Assembly (NCBI RefSeq): GCF_021462225.1 | Contig: NC_061804.1 | Span: 44,641,975 to 44,705,974, forward strand | Length of the DNA: 64,000 bases | Origin: Girardinichthys multiradiatus | Lineage: Eukaryota; Chordata; Actinopteri; Cyprinodontiformes; Goodeidae | Reading direction: 5' to 3' | In this document: piece after piece, positions 51,101 through 62,304 of the stretch | Layout: each line of letters opens with the position of its first letter | How positions within the stretch are numbered: the first letter of the stretch is position 1 | The notes under the pieces: generated by a model | What the model saw: the letters and a program-made list of their open reading frames with translations, nothing else | What the model was told of the DNA's origin: nothing | The model's database searches: none | Program-made: the position numbers and the translations under genes

Positions 51101-54100
51101 TTGCAGATAGCAAAAACCCCAAATTCTGTGTCTTAAAAAACTAGAATATTACATAAGATCAATAAAAAAGGATATTTTAAACAGAAATTAAAGGTTTCTG
51201 AAAAGTATGTTAATTTCTCTGTACCAAATACTTGGTCAGGCCTCCTTTTGCATGAATTACTGCATCAATGTGGTGTGGTATGGAGGTGGTTCTGCTGAGG
51301 TGTAATGGAAGCCCTGGTTGCTTTGATAGCTGCCTTCAGGTCATCTGCATTGTTGGGTCTGATGTCTCTCATCTTCACTAATTAGATTTTCTATGGGGTT
51401 CAGGTCAGGTCAGTTTGCTGGTCAGTCAAGTCCAGTACCACCATGGTCAGTAAACCAGCTTTTGGTACCTTTGGCAGTGTGGGCCGGTACCAAGTCCAGC
51501 TGGAAAATGAAATCAGCATCTCCATAAAGCTTGTCACCAGAAAAAAGCATGAAATGCTGTATAATTTCCTGGTAGATGTCAAGGTTGACTGTGGACTTGA
51601 GAAAACACAGTGGATCAACATCAGCAGACGACAAGGCACCCAGAATCATCACTGACTTTGGAAACGTTAAACTGGACTAAACTGGACCACTGAGCAACAG
51701 TCCAGCTCTTTTTCTTGTCAGCCCAGAAGAAGCTTCTGACGTCTCAAGTTCAGGAGTGGCTTGACACGAGGACTGCAACATTTGTAGCCTGTTTGTAGGA
51801 TTCGTCTGTGTGGTGGCTCTTGATGCACTGACTCCGGTCTCAGTCCACTCATTATGAAGCTGCTCCAAATTCTTAAAAGGATTTTGCTTCTACTCAGCTT
51901 TCGATGAATATGTTTAGATACAGGACTCTGAACAACCAGTTCTGTAGGAATGACCTTTTCTGGCTTAACCTCCTTGAGAAGGTTGTCGATGACTGTTTTC
52001 TGGACATCTGTCAAGCCAGCAGTCTTCCCTATGATTTTGTAGCCTATTGACACAGGTTGAGAGACCATTAGAGCCTCTCTAAATGGTTTCTCAGTCTAAG
52101 TTAATTAGCTGATTAGTATGACACAATGAGCTTTGAATACTGAACTTTTGGACAATATTTTGCTTTTCTTTGACAGTGAATTTGGGGTTTTCATTATCTA
52201 TAAGCCATAAGCATCAAAATGACAAGAAAGAAAATGCTTGAAAGATTTTACTATACAGTGGGGAAAATAAGTATTTGATAAACTGTTGATTTAGCAGGGT
52301 TTTCTCATAAAGAATGGAGAGGTCTGTAATTTTCACTGTAGGTACACTTCCACTATAACAGAATATATAAAAACCAAAAGTCCAGAAAATCACATTGTAT
52401 AATGTTTAATTTATTTGCATTTTATTGCAGGAAACAAGTATTTAAAACAATTGAAAGTGGCTGTCACTGGGCAACACAGAGTTTCAGCTTCCCCCAAATA
52501 TTTTCTATTGGGTTCAGGTCTGGAGACAGGCTAGGCCACTCCAGGACCTTGAAATGCTTCTTACGGAGCCACTCCTTAGTTGCCCTGGCTGTGTGCTTTG
52601 GGTTGTTATCATGCTGGAAGACCCAGCTAGACCCATCTTCGATTCTATTAACTTAAGGAAGGAGGTTGCTGCCCAAACTCTCATGATACATGGCCCCATC
52701 CACACTCCCCTCAGTATGATCCAGCATTCTGACCCATTTGCAGAAAAGCATCGCCAAAGCATGACATTCCACCCTCAGGCTTCATGGTAGGGATGGTCTT
52801 CTTGCAGTTCCACTGATCGTTCTTCTTCCTCCAAACACGGTGAGTGGAGTTTAGACCAAAATGTTCTATCTTGGTCTCATCAGACCACATGACCTCCCAT
52901 GGCTCCGCTTTATCATCCGGATGGTTACGGTTATACTTAAGACAAGCCTGGACATGTCTTGAAGGGGAACCTGCATGTGCTGCAGGACTTGATTCTATAA
53001 CAGCGTTGTGTGTAACCAATGGCAACCATTGAGACTGTGGTCCCAGCGTTCCTTAGGTCATTGACCAGGTCCTCCCATGTGGTTCTGGGCTGATGCCTCA
53101 CCTTTCCCATAACCATTGATACTCCACAAGGTGAGATCTTGCATGGAGCCCCAGACCGAGGGAGATTGACTGGCATTTTGAGTTTTTTCTAATAATTGCA
53201 CCAACAGTTGCTGCCATTTCACCAAGCTGCATGGCTATTGTCCTGTAGCTCATCCAAGCCTTGTGCAGGTCTAGATTTTTGTCCCTAGCTCCTTGTTCTT
53301 GCTAATGGTGGGAGGATGGAATCTGATTGACTGAACTTGTTAATTGTCTAAAACACACATGTCCAAACACTCAAACAGGTGCAGTTAATGCAGGTAATGA
53401 GTGGAGGATAGAAGGGCTTCTTAAAAACCTAAGGCTTGTGAGAGACAGAATTCCGGCTGGTTGGCAGGTTATCAAATACTTATTTAATGCAAATTAATTA
53501 TTTTAATATCCTACAGTGTGATTTTCTGGATAATTGTTTAGATTCTGTCTCTCACAGTTGAATGTACCTACAATGAAAATTACAGACCTCTCTATTCTTT
53601 GTAAGTGGGAAAACTTGCAAAATCAGCAGTGTATCAAATACTTATTTTCTCCAATAAATATGTAATGAATCTAAACGAGTAACAAAAAATATTTACCCTT
53701 TTCACAATATTCAGTTTTTTTCATATACTTGCTCTACATTTGTGTTAAATAAAGGGACCCAAATTTTGGGTTTCAAGAGTATAATTTACAAATAAAGAAA
53801 TCTCACCAGTGGAACAACTGATCACATTTAGACTGACTGAACAATACACCACTGATGCTTAGGCGTTAGAAGTTTTGTTCTTTTTGTTGCTTCCTCCTCC
53901 TATTTCATAAAATCCAAAATGTACAATAGGTGGGAAACAAGCAAATGACCATAAGATGACCCTTTGGAAAAACAGTCAAGAAAGAACACAAGCTAAAATA
54001 AGACAGTATGTTATGAAAGATTGACAACAAAAGGATAAGGACAAAGACAATTTCAAAGACAAATAAAAGCATCAATAGTAAACAGCATTCTTTAAAAAAT

Positions 54101-57100
54101 AACATTTAATAATCAGTAGGGTGTTACGGTACACAAAAGTCATGGTTTGGTAAGTATTCAGGTTTTCAAGTCACAGTTCGGTACCATGGACTTCAATCAA
54201 GAAAAACAAATGTGCAAGATTTTTTTTTTTTTTTTACTTCGGTCAGCAGTAATCAAAGAATCTTTATATATACCGTATTTGCCGCACTATAAGGCGCACC
54301 TTCAATGAATGGCCTATTTTAGAACTTTTTTCATATATAGGGCGCACCGGATTATAAGGCGCATAGAATAGAAGCTACTGCAGTCAAACGTTTGACTGGG
54401 GTTGCGTTATGCATCTACTAGATGGAGCTGTGCTAAAGAGAATGTCAACAAAACAGTCAGATAAGTCAGTCAGTCAAACTTTATTAATACACTACAAACC
54501 AGCGTTCTGATAACTCCATTCACTCTCATGGTAAGGTCTCCTCTACATAGAATTCTATTGAATAGAGCCAACCGCACGTTAGGAATGCATTGGAGTCTAT
54601 GAAGTTGAAATCAAACGTTAGTTAAAACGTGAAAGGGAACTTTTCCCTGATTCAGTAAACACGTAAAAGAAACAGTTTGATGCACTAAATCAAACGTTAG
54701 TACTGTTAACCTTTCCTGTTTCTGTCCCCTGACCGTAGTCTGATGACACAGGGGAGACGCTCTCTCCAGGGCCGAAGTTACTAGTTTCCTCGGGGTTAAC
54801 TCCCTCACTCATACGTTGCTGAGTTGAGCATGAAGAAACAGCATCAAAACACTGAGTTGTTGACGAGATTCGGGGTTCTTTTTAATGACTTTGCAGCACG
54901 TAAAAACACAGGGCTTACAGACTCATACACCACTGCTCCGGTCGCCGTCTCTACCCACCCCACACACACACAATACCAACGTCACTCCTTCACTCTTGAT
55001 TCTCAGCTACGGCAGCACACAGCGCCACCTCTATCCGGAGGAGTAATGTCAACATCTTCCATACACACACGAAACATACAGCCCACACACTGAGCTTCTA
55101 ATCACATATAGTTCAGGCAATTCCTGCAACAGTACATTCAAACGTTATACACACACAAGTGGTGTTGGACTAGGAGTAAGCACAGTACAGGTGTTTACCG
55201 CTATTACTTCGGCGACGCCCCTGACTACGGTAGCCGTAATGCTGCAAGCGGTGCGGCTTTGTAGTTTACCAGTCGTACTGAAACATTTTGACAGAGCGCC
55301 GTGTACAACCAGTATGGATCAACCAATTAACCAATTGATCCATTTATAAGGCGCTCCGGATTACAAGGCGCACTGTCATTTTTTGAAAAAATTAAAGGTT
55401 TTTAAGTGCGCCTTATAGTGCGGAAAATACGATATATATATAAAGTAGTATAAGCAGACATACCCAATCCCTGGATAGATTGATTATGCATCAATATAAC
55501 GACTTAAAAATGGTCGGTGTTAATGTTCAGAAATTTTTTAATTAGAATAAACAATTTTAGAATAAACATGTTTAAATCCCTCTGTGGCTGTTTGGATATT
55601 TCCACAACCTTGCATCCCAACTGTACCTGAGTATTTTATAGGAATTTAGGTGAAGAGTGACCTACAGACCATATAACTGTTGAATTTGCCTGACACCAAC
55701 ATGAACTTCTGGTTTGGTCCACCGTTTCTTTTTTCCTCTGTAGGTGCATGAGAAACCTTAATGTTTCCAAATAGCACTGTGTAGTGGGGACTCCTTTCGG
55801 TTCAGTTTTGGTGTCGCTTTTTAAAGTTGCACTACAGAACATTGTATTGCGCACTTAAGTTTCGCACATAAACATTCTGCATGTGTTCAGGTATAAAACT
55901 ATGCATTCATTTAGTGAGTACCAAACTGGATAGTGTTAGTACGAATACATGTACCATTGCGCCCCTAAGCTATTATGGTGCGTTCAGACCGACGGCCATT
56001 TCAGCAAATTTTTCGCCTTATTTATGTACTGTCGCTCACCTGACATTTCGACAGCAATTCGCATGGCCAATGGCCAACAACGCTCCACTCCCTTCACCGC
56101 GCCATCCAATAGGAGGATCTCCTATCTGCTGCTTGCCGGGTTCAACTAAACATGGCAGACCTGGATTGTACGTTAGTCACGGAGCTTTATTTATGGAAAG
56201 TCGAACAACGCTACCGTCCTCGACGTCTCTGGGTTCCCCAGATTCTCCAGAGACAGAACCCCTTTGGAGAGTAGTACCACCTACTCCATTAGCAGCATCT
56301 GGATAACGGTCGCTTTCAGTGGTACTTCCGTCTATCCAGGACCCAGTTTGAGGACCTGCTGCTCCGCGTTGGGGGGGCAAATAAACCAACTACAGGGACC
56401 GCATCCCCGCTGCAGAACGCCTACCCATCTGTCTTCAGTTAGTAAATAAATCTCAGCTCAATAGAAAGCTGGGTGTGAAGGCCATGTGTGCTTCACAACC
56501 TTATTTGTGCCTTATTGAACAGTCCTTTTTAGGACTAAATTTCAACAGCTTTTTTCAAAGCCACCCACAAACCATCCTTTATTCTATGTGTTCATGAATG
56601 TTTCTGTCCGTTTTATATATGTGATGTTTGCGGGTTGTAGGCATTGTTTTACCTTCTTTCTTTGCAGGGACTGCAATACCTAATTAAATTGACAGAAAAG
56701 TTCTGATTTTCCAACTCCAGCAAAATCCACTTCACGTCCATCAAAGGTTTCGCTTTGCTCCGGCTTCACTCTATTCGCCCTAATCGTACCGCTCGCATCG
56801 CGTTCTTTGCATTGCTTTGCGCCTCTACATAGAGTTAAAATGTAAATCACTCGCTCCCATCGCATCATTCGTGGTTTCATGGCTAAATTGGACCAGCCTG
56901 GTAGCCAGTCGTCATTGATTGCACATTGCACCAGTAAGAGCAGAGTGTGAAGGTTCAATTAGCAGGGTAAGAGCACAGTTTTGCTCAAAAATATTGAAAT
57001 GCACACAACATTATGGGTGACATACCAGAGTTCAAAAGAGGACAAATTGTTGGTGCACGTCTTGCTGGCACATCTGTGACCAAGACAGCAAGTCATTGTG

Positions 57101-58914
57101 ATGTATCAAGAGAACGGTATCCAGAGTAATGTCAGCATACCACCAAGAAGGACGAACCACATCCAACAGGATTAACTGTGGACGCAAGAGGAAGCTGTCT
57201 GGAAGGGATGTTCGGGTGTTAACCCAGATTGTATCCAAAAAACATAAAACCACGGCTGCCCAAATCACGGCAGAATTAAATGTGCACCTCAACTCTCCTG
57301 TTTCCACCAGAACTGTCCGTCGGGAGCTCCACAGGGTCAATATACACGGCTGGGCTGCTATAGCCAAACCTTTGGTCAATGCCAAACGTCGGTTTCAATG
57401 GTGCAAGGAGCGCAAATCTTGGGCTGTGGACAATGTGAAACATGTATTGTTCTCTGATGAGTCCACCTTCACTGTTTTCCCCACATCCAGGAGAGTTACG
57501 GTGTGGAGAAGCCCCAAAGAAGCGTACCACCCAGACTGTTGCATGCCCAGAGTGAAGCATGGGGGTGGATCAGTGATGGTTTGGGCTGCCATATCATGTC
57601 ATTCCCTTGGTCCAATACTTGTGCTAGATGGCCACGTCACTGCCAAGGACTACCGAACCATTCGTGAGGACCATGTGCATCCAATGGTTCAAACATTGTA
57701 TCCTGAAGGCGGTGCCATGTATCAGGATGACAATGCACCAATACACACAGCAAGACTGATGAAAGATTGGCTTGATGAACATGAAAGTGAAGTTGAACAT
57801 CTCCCATGGCCTGCACAGTCACCAGATCTAAATATTATTGAGCCACTTTGGGGTGTTTTGGCGGAGCGGGTCAGGAAACGTTTTCCTCCACCAGTATCAC
57901 GTAGTGACCTGGCCACTATCCTGCAAGAAGAATGGCTTAAAATCCCTCTGACCACTGTGCAGGACTTGTATATGTCATATATGTCATTCCCAAGATGAAT
58001 TGACCCTGTATTGGGCGCAAAAGGAGGCCCTACACCATACTAATAAATTATTGTGGTCTAAAACCAGATGTTTCAGTTTCATTGTCCAACCCCTATAGTT
58101 CAATGATTAAGTAAAAAACTGGACAAAAGGTCATTTGTCATTAATTTATCCTTCAAGGTACTGTTGCAAAAACAGTCTGGATGCCATCATCACAGATCAT
58201 GGAGTTACTGGATCCAACTTCCCTCTTCATACTAAAATCCGAAAATAACTTTTCTCTAGACTGCCTAATATAAAATCAATGGAATGGGGATTTGATTCGG
58301 TCAAATCTGGACATTTAATCAGAAGAGGAAGGCATCGCCTCACCAGGCTTTATCCATCAAAATAAACAAAGACAAAAATGTGTAATTAATAACGTTCATT
58401 GATCGCAGTTCAACTATAAGACAAGAGTCCGCACAAAAGAGTATTTCACATAAATAAAGACAAACCAAGTTTTATTCACTCATCAGCCCAAGTCTATGTT
58501 TACCTTGAGGATGTAATCCGCAGCTCAGCAGGGGAACATCGTGTGTAGCTATAGCTCGTCTCACTAGTTAATTCGCTCATTTTCCCTGGAGTTTCACTTG
58601 TCTGCACTAGTCTCGAAACAGACAGATTACGCTTCCAACTTCCAAATTAACTGCAACAGATTTCTGAGATGGATGTGTATTTATCTCTGAAGTCTGGCTT
58701 TAGCCTAACACTGGGCAAGCATCAGATCAGTTGTCTAGCTAGCATAACATTAACTGCAGCACAGAAGGATATCTCCCAGGACAACATGGCCCCGGCCGGA
58801 ATCGCTGGCCGATATTCCTTTAGGAAGGGCAAATGTTTTCAAGCTATCTATAGGATCCTTCACCGTGTCCTTGTCAAAGAACACAAATTTCCTCCACTGT
58901 AGAAATGCTGCCAT
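42119..58914 (-). CDS. vps11: VPS11, core subunit of HOPS/CORVET, 926 aa in 16 exons
   Basis: Class C Vps subunit that scaffolds the CORVET (early endosome) and HOPS (late endosome/lysosome) tethers. Coding exons, high to low: 58914-58773, 50720-50572, 50254-50119, 50038-49875, 49768-49521, 47130-46929, 46819-46668, 46452-46266, 46099-45956, 45235-45038, 44948-44787, 44686-44553, 43564-43362, 42936-42765, 42678-42456, 42283-42119. Phases all join (2781 nt with stop); human VPS11 is 941 aa. Seen: start [16 protein letters not shown]-terminal beta-propeller about 1-360 ([20 protein letters not shown]); alpha-solenoid/clathrin-repeat region about 400-760 ([19 protein letters not shown]); coiled-coil stretch about 750-795; RING-H2 about 805-845 with [15 protein letters not shown] and CPTC. 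All introns are GT-AG except the first, which is AT-AC. The upstream in-frame ATG at 59073 is rejected because the family start is MAA-LQWR-FVFF. Confidence 0.97.
46163..46210. repeat. Perfect inverted repeat (hairpin) in VPS11 intron 8
   Basis: Arms 46163-46184 and 46189-46210 are exact reverse complements, extendable by one more base pair (46162 with 46211), around a TATG loop. It lies in the 166-bp intron between exons 46452-46266 and 46099-45956. Confidence 0.95.
47235..47400 (+). repeat. SINE-like repeat in VPS11 intron 5
   Basis: A tRNA-like start (AGCAGTAGAGCACGCTACAC), a B-box-like TTTGAGTCCCAG, then CTCATTTCCTGTCTGCC and an A-rich AATAAAGG end. Degenerate; related to 41275-41450. 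Confidence 0.5.
48430..49340 (+). mobile_element. Decayed Tc1-like element in VPS11 intron 5
   Basis: The plus strand (about 48660-49255) carries transposase remnants with frameshifts: [16 protein letters not shown] start, [33 protein letters not shown] and SPDLNPIEN. Terminal repeats are not clear, so edges are approximate. Confidence 0.7.
50951..52253 (-). mobile_element. Decayed Tc1-like element in VPS11 intron 1
   Basis: Inverted repeats include ACTTTCAAGCCTTTATGTCT near 51060 and its counterpart near 52225-52245. Minus-strand transposase pieces: [20 protein letters not shown] (52068), and [20 protein letters not shown] and WFTDHGG (about 51530-51430), with stops between. Its relation to the copy A-E family is visible at protein level. 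Left edge approximate. Confidence 0.78.
52256..53652 (-). mobile_element. Decayed Tc1-like element abutting the previous one
   Basis: Left end CAGTGGGGAAAATAAGTATT and right end CAAATACTTATTTTCTCC are inverted counterparts. The minus strand encodes broken pieces: [40 protein letters not shown] and a C-terminal region near 52520. The orphan repeat at 17217 comes from this family. Confidence 0.8.
54272..55433. mobile_element. Non-coding DNA transposon with GCGCACC terminal repeats (1162 bp)
   Basis: Terminal inverted repeats begin ACCGTATTTGCCGCACTATA (left) and, inverted, ATCGTATTTTCCGCACTATA (right). Subterminal copies of GGATTATAAGGCGCA (54350) and GGATTACAAGGCGCA (55358) lie inside each end. 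It is flanked by TA-rich sequence on both sides. No transposase is seen, so the superfamily is undetermined. Confidence 0.75.
55970..56870 (+). mobile_element. PIF/Harbinger element remnant
   Basis: Plus-strand 56210-56380 reads, across two stops, [17 protein letters not shown] and [20 protein letters not shown], the hallmark N-terminal region of Harbinger (HARBI1-like) transposases. The left edge GGTGCGTTCAGACCGACGG resembles Harbinger-type terminal repeats. The DDE domain is absent. The right edge runs into the truncated DD36E element. Confidence 0.65.
56873..58097 (+). mobile_element. DD36E Tc1-like element lacking its left end
   Basis: Same family as 36379-37614. The right end TTTCATTGTCCAACCCCT is present, but the outermost 50 or so bases of the left repeat are missing; homology starts at GGTTTCATGGCTAAATTGGA. 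Confidence 0.88.
57012..57998 (+). pseudogene. DD36E transposase with frameshift
   Basis: Starts [21 protein letters not shown] one-base loss near 57112 shifts the frame in the second helix-turn-helix; the rest (from [20 protein letters not shown]) is open to 57998. [16 protein letters not shown] and [12 protein letters not shown] give 36 residues between the second Asp and the Glu. A short duplication near the end (SYMS) alters the C-terminus. Confidence 0.9.
58098..58772. other. VPS11 intron 1, first 675 bases
   Basis: Apart from the 5' splice site at 58772, nothing recognised. Confidence 0.6.
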
Positions 58915-58962
58915 TTTCCTAACGTTAACCAGCAAGTCTACGCAAATGGTCATATGATGGCA

Positions 58963-58972
58963 GTCACGTGAC
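58963..58972. promoter_or_regulatory. CLEAR / E-box element in front of VPS11
   Basis: GTCACGTGAC is the palindromic CLEAR consensus bound by TFEB/TFE3/MITF. It lies 49 bases before the VPS11 ATG. HOPS subunits are among genes reported as part of the CLEAR network, so the role fits. Confidence 0.75.
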
Positions 58973-59711
58973 GGGACGTGACGCTTCTTCTTCTTGTAGT
59001 GTTTTTCGCGGTTGGCAAATAACTTTATGGTGTGCATTACCGCCACTGACTGGTATGGAGTGTGGTTCTTCATAGTTTTAAATCTTATTTACTATTACAT
59101 CAAATTCTATTTATTAATTTAGTTTTTTTTAAATCTAACTATGATTTGAATATGTCTGCTAACTAAACTTATTTGCAAAGTATCTATCAAATAAAAATTT
59201 TCTTTAATACCTACAAATTCTCTCATCAAAATTGTTCTTTCTTGCTCATATTTCTGACACTTCAATATTACATGTTCTATTGTTTCCTCCTCTCCACAAT
59301 GATAACATTTTCCTGTATTATGTTTCTTTATCTTAAACAATGTAGAATTAAGTCCTTTTCTGCTCTTCTTCCAGTTCTTACTTCTCCTACTATCTTGTTG
59401 ATTCTGTAAAACCATCTTCCTTTCCTTTCTTCATTCCACATTTTTTGCCACTCTTTGCTGATTTTCTGTTTAATGATATTTCTCGCCTCTGACCTACTAA
59501 TATTAATTATAAAGCTAATGTTGTTCTGTGTTGCCTTCTTTGCTATCCTGTCCGCCATCTCATTCCCCCTAAATCCTACAAGTGCTGGTACCCATAAAAA
59601 CACTAATATTAATTTCCAACAAAATATCGGGCCTACCATCTGAATGATTATGTTTTAAACTTAATAATGCTGAACTTGAGTCTGAACAAATTATTGCTTT
59701 TAATGGTTTTA

Positions 59712-61320
59712 CAGGTCCTTCTCAAAATATTAGCATATTGTGATAAAGTTCATTATTTTCCATAATGTCATGATGAAAATTTAACATTCATATATTTTAG
59801 ATTCATTGCACACTAACTGAAATATTTCAGGTCTTTTATTGTCTTAATATGGATGATTTTGGCATACAGCTCATGAAAACCCAAAATTCCTATCTCACAA
59901 AATTAGCATATTTCATCCGACCAATAAAAGAAAAGTGTTTTTAATACAAAAGCGTCAACCTTCAAATAATCATGTACAGTTATGCACTCAATACTTGGTC
60001 GGGAATCCTTTTGTAGAAATGACTGCTTCAATGCGGCGTGGCATGGAGGCAATCAGCCTGTGGCACTGCTGAGGTCTTATGGAGGCCCAGGATGCTTCGA
60101 TAGCGGCCTTTAGCTCATCCAGAGAGTTGGGTCTTGAGTCTCTCAACGTTCTCTTCACAATATCCCACAGATTCTCTATGGGGTTCAGGTCAGGAGAGTT
60201 GGCAGGCCAATTGAGCACAGTGATACCATGGTCAGTAAACCATTTACCAGTGGTTTTGGCACTGTGAGCGGGTGCCAGGTCGTGCTGAAAAATGAAATCT
60301 TCATCTCCATAAAGCTTTTCAGCAGATGGAAGCATGAAGTGCTCCAAAATCTCCTGATAGCTAGCTGCATTTACCCTGCCCTTGATAAAACACAGTGGAC
60401 CAACATCAGCAGCTGACACGGCACCCCAGACCATCACTGACTGTTGGTACTTGACACTGGACTTTTGGCATTTTGGCATTTCCTTCTCCCCAGTCTTCCT
60501 CCAGACTCTGGCACCTTGATTTCCGAATGACATGCAGAATTTGCTTTCATCCGAAAAAAGTACTTTGGACCACTGAGCAACAGTCCAGTGCTGCTTCTCT
60601 GTAGCCCGGGTCAGGCGCTTCTGCCGCTGTTTCTGGTTCAAAAGTGGCTTGACCTGGGGAATGCGGCACCTGTAGCCCATTTCCTGCACACGCCTGTGCA
60701 CGGTGGCTCTGGATGTTTCTACTCCAGACTCAGTCCATTGCTTCCGCAGGTCCCCCAAGGTCTGGAATCGGCCCTTCTCCACAATCTTCCTCAGGGTCCG
60801 GTCACCTCTTCTCGTTGTGCAGCGTTTTCTGCCACACGTTTTCCTTCCCACAGACTTCCCACTGAGGTGCCTTGATACAGCACTCTGGGAACAGCCTATT
60901 CGTTCAGAAATTTCTTTCTGTGTCTTACCCTCTTGCTTGAGGGTGTCAATAGTGGCCTTCTGGACAGCAGTCAAGTCGGCAGTCTTACCCATGATTGGGG
61001 TTTTGAGTGATGAACCAGGCTGGGAGTTTTAAAGGCCTCAGGAATCTTTTGCAGGTGTTTAGAGTTAACTCGTTGATTCAGATGATTAGGTTCATAGCTC
61101 GTCTAGAGACCTTTTTAATGATATGCTAATTTTGTGAGATAGGAATTTTGGGTTTTCATGAGCTGTATGCCAAAATCATCCATATTAAGACAATAAAAGA
61201 CCTGAAATATTTCAGTTAGTGTGCAATGAATCTAAAATATATGAATGGTAAATTTTCATCATGACATTATGGAAAATAATGAACTTTATCACAATATGCT
61301 AATATTTTGAGAAGGACCTG
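59712..61320 (-). mobile_element. Tc1 family copy E, full length (1609 bp), nested in LINE RNase H
   Basis: TA flanks at 59710-59711 and 61321-61322. Complete 200-bp inverted repeats. The host LINE reading frame continues correctly across the insertion (WVED before, KPLKAII after). Confidence 0.95.
59988..60992 (-). CDS. Tc1 transposase, intact 334 aa (copy E)
   Basis: Full-length DD34E transposase: [20 protein letters not shown] start, [19 protein letters not shown] basic linker, the 14-residue [14 protein letters not shown] segment, [28 protein letters not shown], end GFPTKY. No disruption, so it is a second potentially active source copy beside 31217-32221. Confidence 0.95.
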   Translation of the reverse strand: MGKTADLTAVQKATIDTLKQEGKTQKEISERIGCSQSAVSRHLSGKSVGRKTCGRKRCTTRRGDRTLRKIVEKGRFQTLGDLRKQWTESGVETSRATVHRRVQEMGYRCRIPQVKPLLNQKQRQKRLTRATEKQHWTVAQWSKVLFSDESKFCMSFGNQGARVWRKTGEKEMPKCQKSSVKYQQSVMVWGAVSAADVGPLCFIKGRVNAASYQEILEHFMLPSAEKLYGDEDFIFQHDLAPAHSAKTTGKWFTDHGITVLNWPANSPDLNPIENLWDIVKRTLRDSRPNSLDELKAAIEASWASIRPQQCHRLIASMPRRIEAVISTKGFPTKY

Positions 61321-62304
61321 TATATCCTCCACCCACTGCACTGCTAGCAATATGGCTAATAATTCTCCTGAATATACTGATAATCCATTTGTAATTCCTA
61401 TTCCTACTTTTATTTTAAAATCTGGTACTACAAATGCTATTCCTATTTTTTCAACTGTTTTTGATGTGTCTGTGTAAATCTGAACATAATGATAGTAATT
61501 GTTTATATATTCTATATAGTATTATACTTGAATCTAAACTACATTTTGGATCCTTTTTCTTTTCCATCAATGCCATATCCACCACTGCTTCTGGTAATAG
61601 CCACGGTGGTACTACTGGCAAAGGCAACATTGAACTTATTTCTTTTTCATATATTTGAAGTTCTTCTGCTATACTATTGATAATCCAACCAAAACTCTTA
61701 ATTTGTTTTTTTTTTTCTTTTTCCCAGCATGGTTTTAAAAGATCACGTGTGGGATGATCCGGATTATTGCTTTGTAAGTTTATCCAGTAATTTATTGCTA
61801 ACTGTTTCCTTCTTAGATCTAATGGCATCATTCGTAAAGCTTGATGTTGTATATTGTCTAATTTTATAAGATGTGTGTTTGCTACTGATCCATAAATTAT
61901 ACTTCCATAATCAATATTTGATCTAATTAATCTTGTATAAATTTTTTTTAATGCTGTTCGATCTGCTCCGCAATCAATACCAGCCATACATCTCATAATG
62001 TTTAATATTCTTTTGCATTCATCTATGATTTTTTCTATATGTACATCTAATTTTTTCATCAAACCATATACCTAAAAATTTTATACTTTTTTCTTGTTCT
62101 AAAACTTGATTGTATAATTTTAGTTTTATATTTTCTATTTTCCTTTTCTGTATAATCACTATTACTTTTGTTTTTTCCACTGAGAATTTAAATTCCCATT
62201 GATATGCCCATTGTTCTATTCTAATAATCTCATCCTGTATTTTCTTTTCTTTTCAATAAGTTTGATATTACGACCCCTTTCCATATAGCTCCATCATCCG
62301 CAAA

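Larger units (their letters stand above)
50721..58772 (-). other. vps11: VPS11 intron 1: AT-AC minor (U12-type) intron, 8.05 kb
   Basis: On the minus strand the intron starts ATATCCTT directly after codon-phase-1 G at 58773. It ends with TTCTTAAC (50741-50734, the U12 branch-site motif), then ATATCAC and AC at 50722-50721. This is the canonical U12 AT-AC pattern (ATATCCTT, TTCCTTAAC, AC), with the branch A 13 nt from the intron end. Splicing here yields GD-MEGQIW, matching human VPS11. No GT-AG pair preserves that join. The intron holds at least five transposons. Confidence 0.9.

Noticed and set aside
55881..56306. 141-codon open frame on the plus strand
   Set aside because: Runs in a different frame through the Harbinger remnant; composition is not protein-like.
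58915..59073. In-frame N-terminal extension of VPS11 from an upstream ATG at 59073
   Set aside because: The family start MAA-LQWR-FVFFDK begins at 58914, and the extension is low-complexity and unlike any VPS11.
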